DNA from: M55B177 sp034722275
GTDB lineage: Bacteria > Chloroflexota > Dehalococcoidia > GIF9 > AB-539-J10
Direction of reading: 5' to 3'
Assembly: GCA_034722275.1 (NCBI GenBank)
Contig: JAYENW010000001.1
Span: 62,001-126,000, forward strand
DNA length: 64,000 nucleotides
Shown here: in pieces, positions 7,201-15,538 of the stretch
How the letters are laid out: each line of letters starts with the position of its first letter
Numbering within the stretch: position 1 is the stretch's first letter
Translations under genes and position numbers: made by a program
The notes under the pieces: generated by a model
The model's input: the letters and a program-made list of their open reading frames with translations, nothing else
Databases searched by the model: none
What the model was told of the DNA's origin: nothing

Positions 7201-8222
7201 TGCTGAAGAAAGTTAAACTGGATGAAGCCATAGGAATGATACTAGCTCACGATGTGACCAAAGTTATCCCTGGCAGGTTCAAGGGACCTGCCTTTCGCAG
7301 AGGGCATGTAATCCAAGGGGAAGACATCCCCGAGTTACTCCAGATTGGCAAAGAACATATTTATGTTATGGAACTTGAGGTGGGAGAGGTTCATGAAGAA
7401 GAGGCAGCCTTGAGAATAGCCCGAGCGATAGCCGGATCAGGCATCGAATTCGGCGAGGCTAGAGAGGGAAGAGTGAACTTGGAGGCAAAAATTCCTGGGC
7501 TGTTGAAAATAGATGTTCCCTTGTTGAAGGAAATCAACTCTCTGGGAGAGATCACAGTAGCCACCTTGCACAATAATACTGTCTGCCAGGAAGGTACTAC
7601 TGTAGCTGGGGCAAAGGTTACCCCTCTCATCATAAATGAAGATAAGGTAAGAGAAGTTGAGCAGGCTTGCTGCTCCCAGGGCAGGGTAATCGATGTTATC
7701 CCTATTAAGAAAAAAAAGATAGGAATAGTCATCACTGGGAACGAAGTATTTGAAGGTAGGATTGAGGACAAATTCGGCGAAGTTATGCAGCGGAAAATCG
7801 AGTCCTTGGGTTCAACGATAATACATAAAATTATTGTTCCCGACAATGTTGATATGATTGCCCGGGCGTTAAGAGAGCTTAAGGTTAAGGGGAGTGAAAT
7901 CATAGTCGCTTGTGGTGGATTAGCTGTTGATGCAGACGATGTCACTGTTGCTGGGGTCAGTAAGGTGGGAGCGGAGATAATTTCCTATGGTGCTCCCGTC
8001 ATGCCTGGAGCGATGTTCCTTTATGCAGTGTGGGAAGGTATTCCCATACTTGGTGCTCAGGCTGCGGTAATCTATAACCCCACAACTATCTTTGATCTTA
8101 TCCTGCCCAGAGTTTTAGCTGAGGAAAAGATTTCCAGAAAAGATATTGTGGAATTGGGGCATGGCGGGCTATGCCTTAATTGTGAGAAATGCTCTTTCCC
8201 TGTTTGCCCCTTTGGCAAGTAG
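7200..8222 (+). CDS. MoeA/MogA-like molybdopterin-binding protein
   Basis: A 340-residue protein with a MoeA-like N-terminal segment (residues 1-160, KLDEAIGMILAHDVTKV) and a MoCF_biosynth domain (about 170-310: GIVITGNEVFEGRIEDKF, IVACGGLAVDADDVT). The usual TGGxS/T-x-G-x-x-D loop reads CGGLAVDADD. The C-terminus ends in a four-Cys cluster (CLNCEKCSFPVC) that may bind a metal. Proteins of this layout are often encoded beside xanthine dehydrogenase-family enzymes and probably help molybdenum cofactor assembly or delivery. AGGAGG lies in the end of the preceding gene and the start overlaps its stop (TAATG). Confidence 0.85.
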   Translation: MLKKVKLDEAIGMILAHDVTKVIPGRFKGPAFRRGHVIQGEDIPELLQIGKEHIYVMELEVGEVHEEEAALRIARAIAGSGIEFGEAREGRVNLEAKIPGLLKIDVPLLKEINSLGEITVATLHNNTVCQEGTTVAGAKVTPLIINEDKVREVEQACCSQGRVIDVIPIKKKKIGIVITGNEVFEGRIEDKFGEVMQRKIESLGSTIIHKIIVPDNVDMIARALRELKVKGSEIIVACGGLAVDADDVTVAGVSKVGAEIISYGAPVMPGAMFLYAVWEGIPILGAQAAVIYNPTTIFDLILPRVLAEEKISRKDIVELGHGGLCLNCEKCSFPVCPFGK

Positions 8223-8243
8223 AGCTCAAGAAAGGAGGAATCG

Positions 8244-9248
8244 ATGAAAAGAACGCTTATGTTATTTTTGGCAGGGTTGCTGATTCTCATCCCCCTTGGT
8301 GGATGCGCTCCAAAAGAGGAGGCACCTGTTGGTATGGCAGTTGAGTTTATGGATCATGCCGCCTGTGCCTATATAAGTCAGGATAAAGGTTGGTTTGAGG
8401 AGGAGGGATTGAAGTTAACTGCCTATGAGAGCTATGTGACTGGCATGGCCCTGGCTTCTGCTTTAGCTCGGGGTGATATCCAGGTAGCGTATATCTGCTT
8501 GGTGCCGGCCATAAATGCCTATTCCAATGCAGGGGTGCCCATAAAGATAGTTGCCGGGACACATAAGTATGGTTACGGCTTGGTGGTTGATCCCGGCAAG
8601 GTAAAAGCTGTCAAGGATTTAGAAGAGTCGGACATTCGCATTGGATGTGTCAGGGAGGGTGGCGCTGTAGATGTACTCCTTCACAAGACAATAGATGAGT
8701 ACAATCTTGACGAAGATAGGATACTAAATAACATTCAGCGGATGAACCCGCCAAAACAGGTTCTGGCGATCAAGATGGGGCAACTGGATGCTGCCTTCCT
8801 GCCTGAGCAGTGGGCTACGATGGCTGAGGATTTTGGCTTTGAAATGTTACTGATGAGTCAGGATGTCTGGCCTGAGATGCAGGGAAGCGTTCTCGTGGTT
8901 AAGGAAGAGATGATAAGAGACCATCCTGATGAGGTAGGGGGGGTGGTCAGAGTTTCACAAAGGGCGACCGTCTGGATTAACCTGCATCCCCAGGAGGCGG
9001 CAGAAGTTGTGGCCCGGCAGTTAGAGTCAGCCGGTGGGAACCTTTTTCCAACTCAGGCGGCTGAGGTGGCTGTGAGGTTGGAAATCACCCCGGAGGCCCT
9101 GCTGCATTCTATGAGCAGGCTGGAGTATACCACTGATATTGACCCTGCAATGGTTCAAAAAACGATAGATTATTTGGTGGAGCTTGGTTATATCAAAAGT
9201 AGCTTCAACGCTGAAGATATTCTTGATTTGAGTTTTCTGGAAACATGA
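8244..9248 (+). CDS. ABC transporter substrate-binding lipoprotein, NMT1/SsuA/TauA type
   Basis: A 334-residue exported lipoprotein. The signal peptide ends at a lipobox (LIPLGGC, Cys21). The mature part has the NMT1/SsuA fold: AACAYISQDKGWFEEEGL, then a long second domain. Relatives bind sulfonates, nitrate, thiamine precursors, riboflavin or other small organics. It starts a three-gene transporter with permease and ATPase genes. The neighbouring cofactor genes raise the possibility of a molybdenum- or substrate-linked ligand, but the fold is not that of ModA/WtpA/TupA. AGGAGG 6 nt upstream fixes the start. Confidence 0.88.
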   Translation: MKRTLMLFLAGLLILIPLGGCAPKEEAPVGMAVEFMDHAACAYISQDKGWFEEEGLKLTAYESYVTGMALASALARGDIQVAYICLVPAINAYSNAGVPIKIVAGTHKYGYGLVVDPGKVKAVKDLEESDIRIGCVREGGAVDVLLHKTIDEYNLDEDRILNNIQRMNPPKQVLAIKMGQLDAAFLPEQWATMAEDFGFEMLLMSQDVWPEMQGSVLVVKEEMIRDHPDEVGGVVRVSQRATVWINLHPQEAAEVVARQLESAGGNLFPTQAAEVAVRLEITPEALLHSMSRLEYTTDIDPAMVQKTIDYLVELGYIKSSFNAEDILDLSFLET

Positions 9249-10006
9249 GCAGGCTCAAAAAGTTCAGGCCGGGGTGGGGTATCGTACCCATAGCCATATT
9301 TTTGGCTATATGGGAGATAGTCGCTCGCTTAAACCTTATCCCCGGTCACTTTTTCTTCCCTCCCTTCTCCACAGTGGTAGTAGAGTTTTATTACCTGGCA
9401 GCTAATGGGGTGCTGGGAGATAATTTTCTAAGTAGTTTGGTTCGAGTCTTAATCGGGTTTTCTACTGGTTCCGTTGCTGGATTGCTGGTGGGAACTGTAA
9501 TGGGGTGGAAAGATGTGGTCAATAAATCGCTCAGCCCTATAGTCAGCCTGATCTATCCCATTCCGGCCCTGGGTTGGCTGCCGCTGTTGATGCTATTCAT
9601 CGGAATTAATGAGGCCTTACCAGTTACGATAATATTTATCTGCTCCTTCTTTCCTATCACCTATAATACGGCTACCGGCATCAGAACTGTAGATAGAAAT
9701 TATATTCAAGTGGCAAGAACGCTGGGTGCTTCTGATATGAAGATTTTAACCACGGTGGTCATGCCCTTAGCCCTGCCCAATATTTTCACCGGGCTGAGGC
9801 TGGAGGCAGGAATGGCCTGGCGTGTGATAATAGCAGCGGAGATGGTAGCCATTCCCACTGGTATTGGAGCACTGATGATGAAAGCTGAAAGCCTGATGAG
9901 AATAGACATTATCATCGTCTGCTTGATAGTATTAGCGGTGATGTGTCTCTCCTTTGAGAAGTTCTTCGCCTTTTTGGAAGCGAAGCTGACCAGCCAATGG
10001 AGCTGA
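9245..10006 (+). CDS. ABC transporter permease, SsuC/TauC type
   Basis: A 253-residue inner-membrane permease with about six hydrophobic segments. It carries the BPD_transp_1 coupling loop, VARTLGASDMKILTTVVMPL, near residues 158-177 and the GLRLEAGMAWRVIIAAEM segment characteristic of the SsuC/TauC/NrtB group. It overlaps the binding-protein gene by 4 bp (ATGA) and is 1 bp from the ATPase gene. It would form the membrane channel of an importer for the ligand of the upstream lipoprotein. Confidence 0.9.
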   Translation: MSRLKKFRPGWGIVPIAIFLAIWEIVARLNLIPGHFFFPPFSTVVVEFYYLAANGVLGDNFLSSLVRVLIGFSTGSVAGLLVGTVMGWKDVVNKSLSPIVSLIYPIPALGWLPLLMLFIGINEALPVTIIFICSFFPITYNTATGIRTVDRNYIQVARTLGASDMKILTTVVMPLALPNIFTGLRLEAGMAWRVIIAAEMVAIPTGIGALMMKAESLMRIDIIIVCLIVLAVMCLSFEKFFAFLEAKLTSQWS

Positions 10007-10007
10007 T

Positions 10008-11081
10008 ATGCCATCCATTGAATTAAAAAATATATCTAAATATATCTGCCAGAATGTCAACCTGGAAATATTTGATAAGGAATTACTGGTATTGCTGGGG
10101 CCAAATGGGGCTGGGAAAAGCACCTTGCTTAATATTATCGCTGGGTTAATTGACTATGAAGGGTCAGTGCTTTTTGATGGCGACCCGGTGGATCAATTGC
10201 CTGCCAGTAAAAGGAAAGTAGGCTACCTCTTTCAGGAATTAGCTTTATTTCCTCATCTCGATGTCACCTCCAATATAGCTTATAGTTTAAAAGTCCAAAA
10301 GCAAGCCCGGAGTGAAGTGCAAGCCAGAGTTGAGGAATTACTCCAAATGATGAAGATAAAGCACCTGTCGTCTCGCTATCCCAGGCAATTAAGTGGAGGC
10401 GAGAAGCAACGAGTGGCTTTGGCTAGAGCGCTGGCTCTGGCACCCAATATCTTGCTTCTGGATGAACCATTGAGTAGTTTGGATGTGCAAGCTTCGAAGT
10501 ATTTGCGAATGGAATTAAGGCAACTGCATAAGAAGTTGGGTATTACCACCCTATATGTAACACATGACCTGATGGAAGCTGAAGAAATGGCGGATAGAGT
10601 AGCTGTAATCGAGAGCGGGTATATAGAACAGGCGGGTGAACTGGAAGAAGTGTTCTTTTATCCCAAGAGCGAAAAAGTTTCTGACTTTATTGGAGCCCCT
10701 AATATTCTGGATTGCACTTACTGCCATAGTCTGGGTAGGGGGATGATAGAGGTTGGCTGTGGAGGGTTGTCCATAATTATTCCCGATGATGGGAATACGG
10801 TGAAAAGGATTGCTCTACTTCCCAGAGATATCTATATTTCTGAGACCAAACCACCAGGACCGGACGTCAACCGATTTAGAGGGATTATCACTAACATCAA
10901 TACTACTAATGAGACAGTCAGGCTAAAAGTTAAGGCGGGAGAGAATAACTTAACAACTGAAATACCTCACCACATATTTCAAGATATGGATTTGGCAGTG
11001 GGTAAAGAGATATTTTTGATATTGAAATTGAGACGGATAAGAGTTTATGAAGACAAAGAGCAGGCGAAAGAAAATGCATGA
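10008..11081 (+). CDS. ABC transporter ATP-binding protein with C-terminal TOBE-like domain
   Basis: A 357-residue ATPase: Walker A GPNGAGKST (residues about 34-42), Q-loop LFQELALF, signature LSGGEKQRVALARAL, Walker B ILLLDEPLSSLD and the H-loop THD. After residue 240 it has an extra domain resembling the TOBE ligand-sensing region of ModC/PotA/CysA-type ATPases (FRGIITNINTTNETVRLKV). SsuB/TauB ATPases usually lack this, so the transporter is a hybrid: a TauC-type permease with a molybdate/sulfate-type ATPase. That mixture leaves substrate assignment open. Confidence 0.9.
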   Translation: MPSIELKNISKYICQNVNLEIFDKELLVLLGPNGAGKSTLLNIIAGLIDYEGSVLFDGDPVDQLPASKRKVGYLFQELALFPHLDVTSNIAYSLKVQKQARSEVQARVEELLQMMKIKHLSSRYPRQLSGGEKQRVALARALALAPNILLLDEPLSSLDVQASKYLRMELRQLHKKLGITTLYVTHDLMEAEEMADRVAVIESGYIEQAGELEEVFFYPKSEKVSDFIGAPNILDCTYCHSLGRGMIEVGCGGLSIIIPDDGNTVKRIALLPRDIYISETKPPGPDVNRFRGIITNINTTNETVRLKVKAGENNLTTEIPHHIFQDMDLAVGKEIFLILKLRRIRVYEDKEQAKENA

Positions 11082-11790
11082 CATTATCAAAAAGGAATTT
11101 GCTAAGACCGTAAATCAAAATGGACTTATGGCAGAGGAAGTAATGATTAAGGCTGTCCCTCTCTCCCCACAGGAAGCTATTGGCAATCCCGAGGATAAAG
11201 ATTATCCTCTGGTAATTGGCAAGGAGCGCTTGATGCAAGCGGAGTTTAAAAGTTCCTTGGGGCAAGCTTTTACCGATATGTACGGTGATTTCAGTGGCAA
11301 ATTGAGCGATATCGTGGAAATGGATTTAAGGAATAACTTTCGCAGAGCCATATTCATCTCCAGTCTGAATGCAGTGATGAGGTATTTAGAATTGGTGGAT
11401 AAAACAATACATTGTAGAAATAACGAGCCGCGAGAATGTAGTCAGGAACTGGTAAAATACATAAGGAGAAACTACGGTCACCCTAGAATAGCCTTCATTG
11501 GCTTTCAACCCCGGATGGTTGAAGCGTTATCTGGGAATTTTGAGTTGAGAGTAACCGATATGGACCATGACAACATTAATAAGGAAAAATTTGGGATAAT
11601 GATAAATAGCCCAGAGAAAACACAGGATAATTTAAATTGGTGTGATGTAGCTTTAGTCACCGGTACCACTATTATCAATGATACCTTTAACCAGTTTAGG
11701 ATATCCAAGCCAGTAATATTTTATGGCATCACCATATCTGGCGTGGCCAAATTGCTGGGCTTAAATCATTTCTGTTACTGTGGCCACTGA
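11074..11790 (+). CDS. DUF4213/DUF364-family protein (first of two)
   Basis: About 238 residues from the ATG at 11074, which overlaps the ATPase gene by 8 bp; an in-frame ATG at 11047 would overlap it by 35 bp. It matches the putative heavy-metal-chelation family: an N-terminal enolase-like half (residues to about 120) and a C-terminal Rossmann-like half (RIAFIGFQPRMVEAL, WCDVALVTGTTIINDTF). The end is Cys-rich (FCYCGH). The biochemical role of the family is not established. Adjacency to an ABC importer and molybdenum-cofactor genes fits a metal or cofactor role, but this is inference. Confidence 0.75.
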   Translation: MHDIIKKEFAKTVNQNGLMAEEVMIKAVPLSPQEAIGNPEDKDYPLVIGKERLMQAEFKSSLGQAFTDMYGDFSGKLSDIVEMDLRNNFRRAIFISSLNAVMRYLELVDKTIHCRNNEPRECSQELVKYIRRNYGHPRIAFIGFQPRMVEALSGNFELRVTDMDHDNINKEKFGIMINSPEKTQDNLNWCDVALVTGTTIINDTFNQFRISKPVIFYGITISGVAKLLGLNHFCYCGH

Positions 11791-11840
11791 GAAAGCTCTG
11801 AACCTTAGAATGTGTAGCTTTAAAGTCAAGGAGGATTAGA

Positions 11841-12572
11841 ATGAAGATTTTGGATGATTTAGTCTCTTCTCTAGAAGAAGATGGCATAGTGCGTGAAGTA
11901 TATGTTTGCGTTTTCTGGACAGCGGTGGTGAGCAAGCACTGTGGTTTGGCCTCTACCCTTTCTGAAGGTCATCCCTATCACAAAATAGTAAGAGACCCCG
12001 GGAAGCTGAGGGGTAAGTCAGCGTTGGAATTAGCGGAGTATGCCAAGTCAGACCATCTTTTAGAGGCATCTATTGGGATGGCAGCCATTAACTCCTTGAT
12101 AGACATTGATGAATCTAGATGCAGTGAAAAGAATGCCCTCAATGTTCTGCTTGAGAAAGGAAAGGGCAAGAATATTGCCATAGTAGGGCATTACCCGTGG
12201 CTGCCAAAGCTTCGAGAGGCGGCTGGCAATCTTTGGGTCATAGAGAAAAGACCACGAGAAGAAGAGGGAGAATTGCCAGCCGAAGCGGCAGAGGAGTTCC
12301 TTCCCCAGGCTGATGTGGTTGGTCTTACAGGGACTGCGTTTGCGAATCATACTATAGAGAAGTTGCTGGATCTGAGCAAAGGCAAGTTTATTGTCATGAT
12401 AGGCCCTACCAGCCCTTTATCGCCGGTCTTGTTTGATTATGGTATAGATGTTATCGGTGGAGCCCAAGTGGTTGATCCTGAAAAGACAATTCGTTCTATC
12501 AGCGAAGGAGCTACTCACACCCAGACAGAGGGGGTAAAACACCTGAACATGTTCAGGCAGAAGAATACATAA
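11841..12572 (+). CDS. DUF4213/DUF364-family protein (second of two)
   Basis: This 243-residue protein belongs to the same family as its upstream neighbour but is more typical: VYVCVFWTAVVSKHCGLASTL in the N-terminal half, then NIAIVGHYPWLPKL, EEFLPQADVVGLTGTAFAN and MIGPTSPLSPVLFDYGIDVIGG in the Rossmann-like half. Known structures of the family show an enolase-N-like plus Rossmann fold, and a heavy-metal chelation role has been proposed, not proven. AGGAGG 6 nt upstream marks the start. The next gene begins in its stop codon (TAATG), so they are coupled. Confidence 0.82.
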   Translation: MKILDDLVSSLEEDGIVREVYVCVFWTAVVSKHCGLASTLSEGHPYHKIVRDPGKLRGKSALELAEYAKSDHLLEASIGMAAINSLIDIDESRCSEKNALNVLLEKGKGKNIAIVGHYPWLPKLREAAGNLWVIEKRPREEEGELPAEAAEEFLPQADVVGLTGTAFANHTIEKLLDLSKGKFIVMIGPTSPLSPVLFDYGIDVIGGAQVVDPEKTIRSISEGATHTQTEGVKHLNMFRQKNT

Positions 12573-13732
12573 TGGATTTTGAGCTTACTGAGGAACAGAG
12601 GATTCTGCAACAAGCAGCGAAAAACTTTGCTGAAAAGGAAATCGTACCTGTCGCCACCGCTGATGAAAGAGCTCGCAGATTCCAGCGAGAGATCATTGCC
12701 AGGATGGCGGAGTTGGGTTTTTGGGGCTGCCCTATCCCTGAGAAGTATGGGGGCAACAATATGGGTTTTATGGCACACGTTATCGTCTGTGAGGAAATTG
12801 CCCGGGCAAGCTGTTCTCTTGCAGTGCCTTTTAATACGCAGACCATGGGTACCTCAAGGACTATCCTTGAATTTGGAACTGAAGAGCAGAAGAGGAAATA
12901 TATACCCAAGCTTATCAGTTCTGAGTGGTTGGGATGTTTCGCGGTCACTGAGCCCGATGCTGGAAATGATGTTGCTGCCATGACCGCTACTGCCTTCAAA
13001 GATGGCGGGCACTACATCATAAATGGAATCAAGACATGGATCAGCTTTGCTCAGGTCGCTGACGTGGGGCTTATTTTTGCTTACACCGATTCTGGCCTGA
13101 AGCATCGTGGAATTTCCGCGTTTATTGTTGACATGAATACACCGGGGGTCTCGTGCTCTCCAGATCAAGAAAAGCTTGGATGGCGGGCTGCTCCTGCCGC
13201 AGAGATATATTTTGACGATGTTAGAGTTCCAGTTAGCAATCTAATTGGAGAGTCGGGACAAGGCTTTGAGATCATGATGAGATGTTTTGATAATATTCGC
13301 CTCACAGCAGCGGCGCGTGCTGTAGGTAACTGTCAGGCTCTTATTGACGAGAGCCTTAAATATGCCACCCAAAGAGTGCAATTCGGGAAACAAATTGGTC
13401 AATTCCAGATGGTACAGGAAGCAATCGCCAGAATGGTGGTGGGAACTGAGGCAGCAAGGCTGCTCACCTATCGCGACGCTATCCAAAAGGATAAAGGAAT
13501 TTTGAACAATACCCTGGAGACCTCCATGGCTAAGTCTTTTGCCTCTGAGGTAGCCTCCAGAATAGCTGATGATGCTTTCAGGATTATGGGAGCCTATGGC
13601 TGTTCTGGTCAGTATCCAATAGGAAGGCTTCTGCGTGATGCTAAAATGCACCAGATCTTAAATGGTTCATCCAATATCCATAAGATGATTATCAGCACTG
13701 ATGCCCTGGGTTATAGGAAGGCCAATCGTTAA
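12572..13732 (+). CDS. Acyl-CoA dehydrogenase family protein with atypical active site
   Basis: A 386-residue flavoprotein of the acyl-CoA dehydrogenase fold: N-terminal helical domain (MDFELTEEQRIL), middle FAD/substrate segment (CFAVTEPDAGND, GIKTWIS), and C-terminal helical domain (YATQRVQFGKQIGQFQ, RIMGAYGCSG). The usual catalytic Glu in the YEGT motif is replaced: the segment reads ILNGSSNI, with Asn364. The alternative Glu in helix G used by isovaleryl-CoA dehydrogenase also appears absent (FDNIRLT). It may use another base, act as a reductase or dehydrogenate an unusual CoA ester. It is coupled to the DUF364 gene. Confidence 0.88.
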   Translation: MDFELTEEQRILQQAAKNFAEKEIVPVATADERARRFQREIIARMAELGFWGCPIPEKYGGNNMGFMAHVIVCEEIARASCSLAVPFNTQTMGTSRTILEFGTEEQKRKYIPKLISSEWLGCFAVTEPDAGNDVAAMTATAFKDGGHYIINGIKTWISFAQVADVGLIFAYTDSGLKHRGISAFIVDMNTPGVSCSPDQEKLGWRAAPAAEIYFDDVRVPVSNLIGESGQGFEIMMRCFDNIRLTAAARAVGNCQALIDESLKYATQRVQFGKQIGQFQMVQEAIARMVVGTEAARLLTYRDAIQKDKGILNNTLETSMAKSFASEVASRIADDAFRIMGAYGCSGQYPIGRLLRDAKMHQILNGSSNIHKMIISTDALGYRKANR

Positions 13733-13813
13733 ATACAACTGCGAGGTTGTCTTCCTCCAGGTTTTCCTGGATATAGATAAAGGAGAAGTACCCTCAGTTA
13801 GAGGAGGTATAAA

Positions 13814-13999
13814 GTGAGTAAGATGGGATGGGTTTGGATTGGGTTCGTGTTTATGTTGGTTGTTGATGCAGTTATTCCTTGGTTTGCCCTCACGCATGTT
13901 CAAAAGATGAGCGGCGTGTTTGCGTTCTGGCTGGTATGGGTGGTGGTGGCTATCGCCGCCGCTTTTGTAATTGTCAGGAACTGGAGGGAGGTGAAGTGA
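13814..13999 (+). CDS. Small two-helix membrane protein, probable partner of the symporter
   Basis: A 61-residue protein from a GTG start with GAGGAGG 6 nt upstream. It has two hydrophobic segments (residues about 5-26 and 36-54) and a short basic tail. Its stop overlaps the symporter start (TGATG). Tiny two-helix proteins of the DUF3311/YhdT kind commonly precede sodium:solute symporters such as pantothenate permease, so it is probably an accessory subunit. The match rests on size, topology and position rather than clear motifs. Confidence 0.7.
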   Translation: MSKMGWVWIGFVFMLVVDAVIPWFALTHVQKMSGVFAFWLVWVVVAIAAAFVIVRNWREVK

Positions 14000-15504
14000 T
14001 GAGTACCTCCTTTTGGGCGTGGTTCGGTATCGCCAGCTATATCATAATAGGAATCGGCATCGCCATCTTAGCGAGGCGGCGTATGGGAGCCGGGATAAGT
14101 GATTTTTTCCTAGCAAACCGCACACTTGGTGGTTTTGTTTCTTGCATGACCTATAGTGCTACTACCTACAGTGCTTTCATGATGATTGGCCTTGCTGGAT
14201 TAACCTATGCCACAGGGGTTGGAGCTTTAGGTTTTGAGCTAACCTATCTTGCCGGAATCTTCATGCTGGTCTTCTTCCTTCCTCGCTTCTGGTTGGCGGG
14301 GCGCAAGTATGGCTACGTTTCACCGGCAGAGCTTCTTACAGACCGCTACCAGAGCCGGGCAGTAGGGGCTACGGCTGCCATTTTGGCTCTTGTCTTTCTC
14401 GTCCCTTATGGAGCAGTGCAGATGATGGGTGTCGGATACCTGATGAATGGAATCAGCGGTGGAGCAATCCCGATATTCGCCGGTATCTTAATTTCTTTTG
14501 CCTGTGCCATTGCATGGTCGAGAATCGCCGGCATGCGTTCTGTTGCCTGGACTGATGCTTTCCAAGCACTGGTTATGATTGTGACCTCTGCTGTTATTCT
14601 GGGAGTTGTAGTTCATTATTTGGGTGGTTTTGGTAGTTTTTTTGACAAACTGGAATCTACTGTATCAGGGCAGTTAGCAGTGCCTACCTCCAGAGGGGCT
14701 TGGAGCATTAATATGTTTATTGGACTTGCCTTGCCCTGGCTCTTCTTTTGTATATCCAATCCCCAGGTGAGTCAGAGGCTGTTCGTTCCTAAGTCAGTCA
14801 CAGCTATGAAGCAGATGCTTGGTGGCTTCTTCATCTTTGGACTGATTTACACCCTTATAGCTGTCCTGTGGGGATTCAGTGCTGTATTGCTGGTTCCTGG
14901 TCTGGAAAAGGCAGATATGGCAACACCAGCGCTTCTAAGTCAGCCTTTTATTCCTGTAGCCTTGGTTATAATTGTTATGGTTGGCATCACGGCAGCAGCC
15001 ATTTCAACCATTGATTCCATTTTGTTGACCCTCTCATCGATGTGGGCTCGGGATATCCACAGAGGCCTGCTCAACTCTGAGGTATCAGAGGCGCGGCAGC
15101 TCCGCATCGGGCAAAATTGGGTTATACCGATTATGGCAGTCATTGCCCTTATCTTTGCCTGGTGGGCTGCTGGAAAGAGTGGTTTATCCTTTATGATTGC
15201 TCCCCTTTCCTCGGCAGCATCGGCTGGCCTTCTCATGGCGGTACCGGCCATATTTGGTGCCTTTTTCTGGAAGAGGGGAACGGCGGCGGGAGCCTTGGTT
15301 AGCATGATTGCTGGTGCTGTTGTTGTCCTGGTCTTTCAGGTAACGGGTTTGAAGCCTTTAGGAATTTGGCCAGGTGTTTGGGGAGCTATAGTTTGCACTG
15401 TCCTTTTCTTTGTCATCAGCTTTGTTACCAAACCTCCAAAGGAGAAGGCTGAAGAATTTACGAGTTATCTCAAAGAAAAATTAACAGAAGGGAAATTTAT
15501 TTAA
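13999..15504 (+). CDS. Sodium:solute symporter (SSS) family transporter
   Basis: A 501-residue membrane protein with about 13 hydrophobic segments. Family segments visible are DFFLANRTLGGFVSCMTYSATTYSAFM near residues 35-60, RYQSRAVGATAAILAL, the GMRSVAWTDAFQ block near 180 and SNPQVSQRLF near 255. The longer open frame begins at 13879, but the ATG at 13999 is right: it aligns with the family's N-terminus, overlaps the upstream stop and has GGAGG upstream. It would import an organic acid or similar solute with Na+, possibly the substrate of the pathway encoded around it. Confidence 0.92.
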   Translation: MSTSFWAWFGIASYIIIGIGIAILARRRMGAGISDFFLANRTLGGFVSCMTYSATTYSAFMMIGLAGLTYATGVGALGFELTYLAGIFMLVFFLPRFWLAGRKYGYVSPAELLTDRYQSRAVGATAAILALVFLVPYGAVQMMGVGYLMNGISGGAIPIFAGILISFACAIAWSRIAGMRSVAWTDAFQALVMIVTSAVILGVVVHYLGGFGSFFDKLESTVSGQLAVPTSRGAWSINMFIGLALPWLFFCISNPQVSQRLFVPKSVTAMKQMLGGFFIFGLIYTLIAVLWGFSAVLLVPGLEKADMATPALLSQPFIPVALVIIVMVGITAAAISTIDSILLTLSSMWARDIHRGLLNSEVSEARQLRIGQNWVIPIMAVIALIFAWWAAGKSGLSFMIAPLSSAASAGLLMAVPAIFGAFFWKRGTAAGALVSMIAGAVVVLVFQVTGLKPLGIWPGVWGAIVCTVLFFVISFVTKPPKEKAEEFTSYLKEKLTEGKFI

Positions 15505-15538
15505 GCTTTCGCGCCAGATTCCTGGGAATTCTTGAGCT

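Noticed and set aside
12579..12983. A 134-codon ORF inside the acyl-CoA dehydrogenase gene
   Set aside because: It is an alternative frame of a clearly coding sequence and resembles no protein family.
13879..13998. Extended start for the SSS symporter
   Set aside because: The extension is an alternative frame of the 61-residue membrane protein; the ATG at 13999 has a ribosome site and a stop-start overlap.
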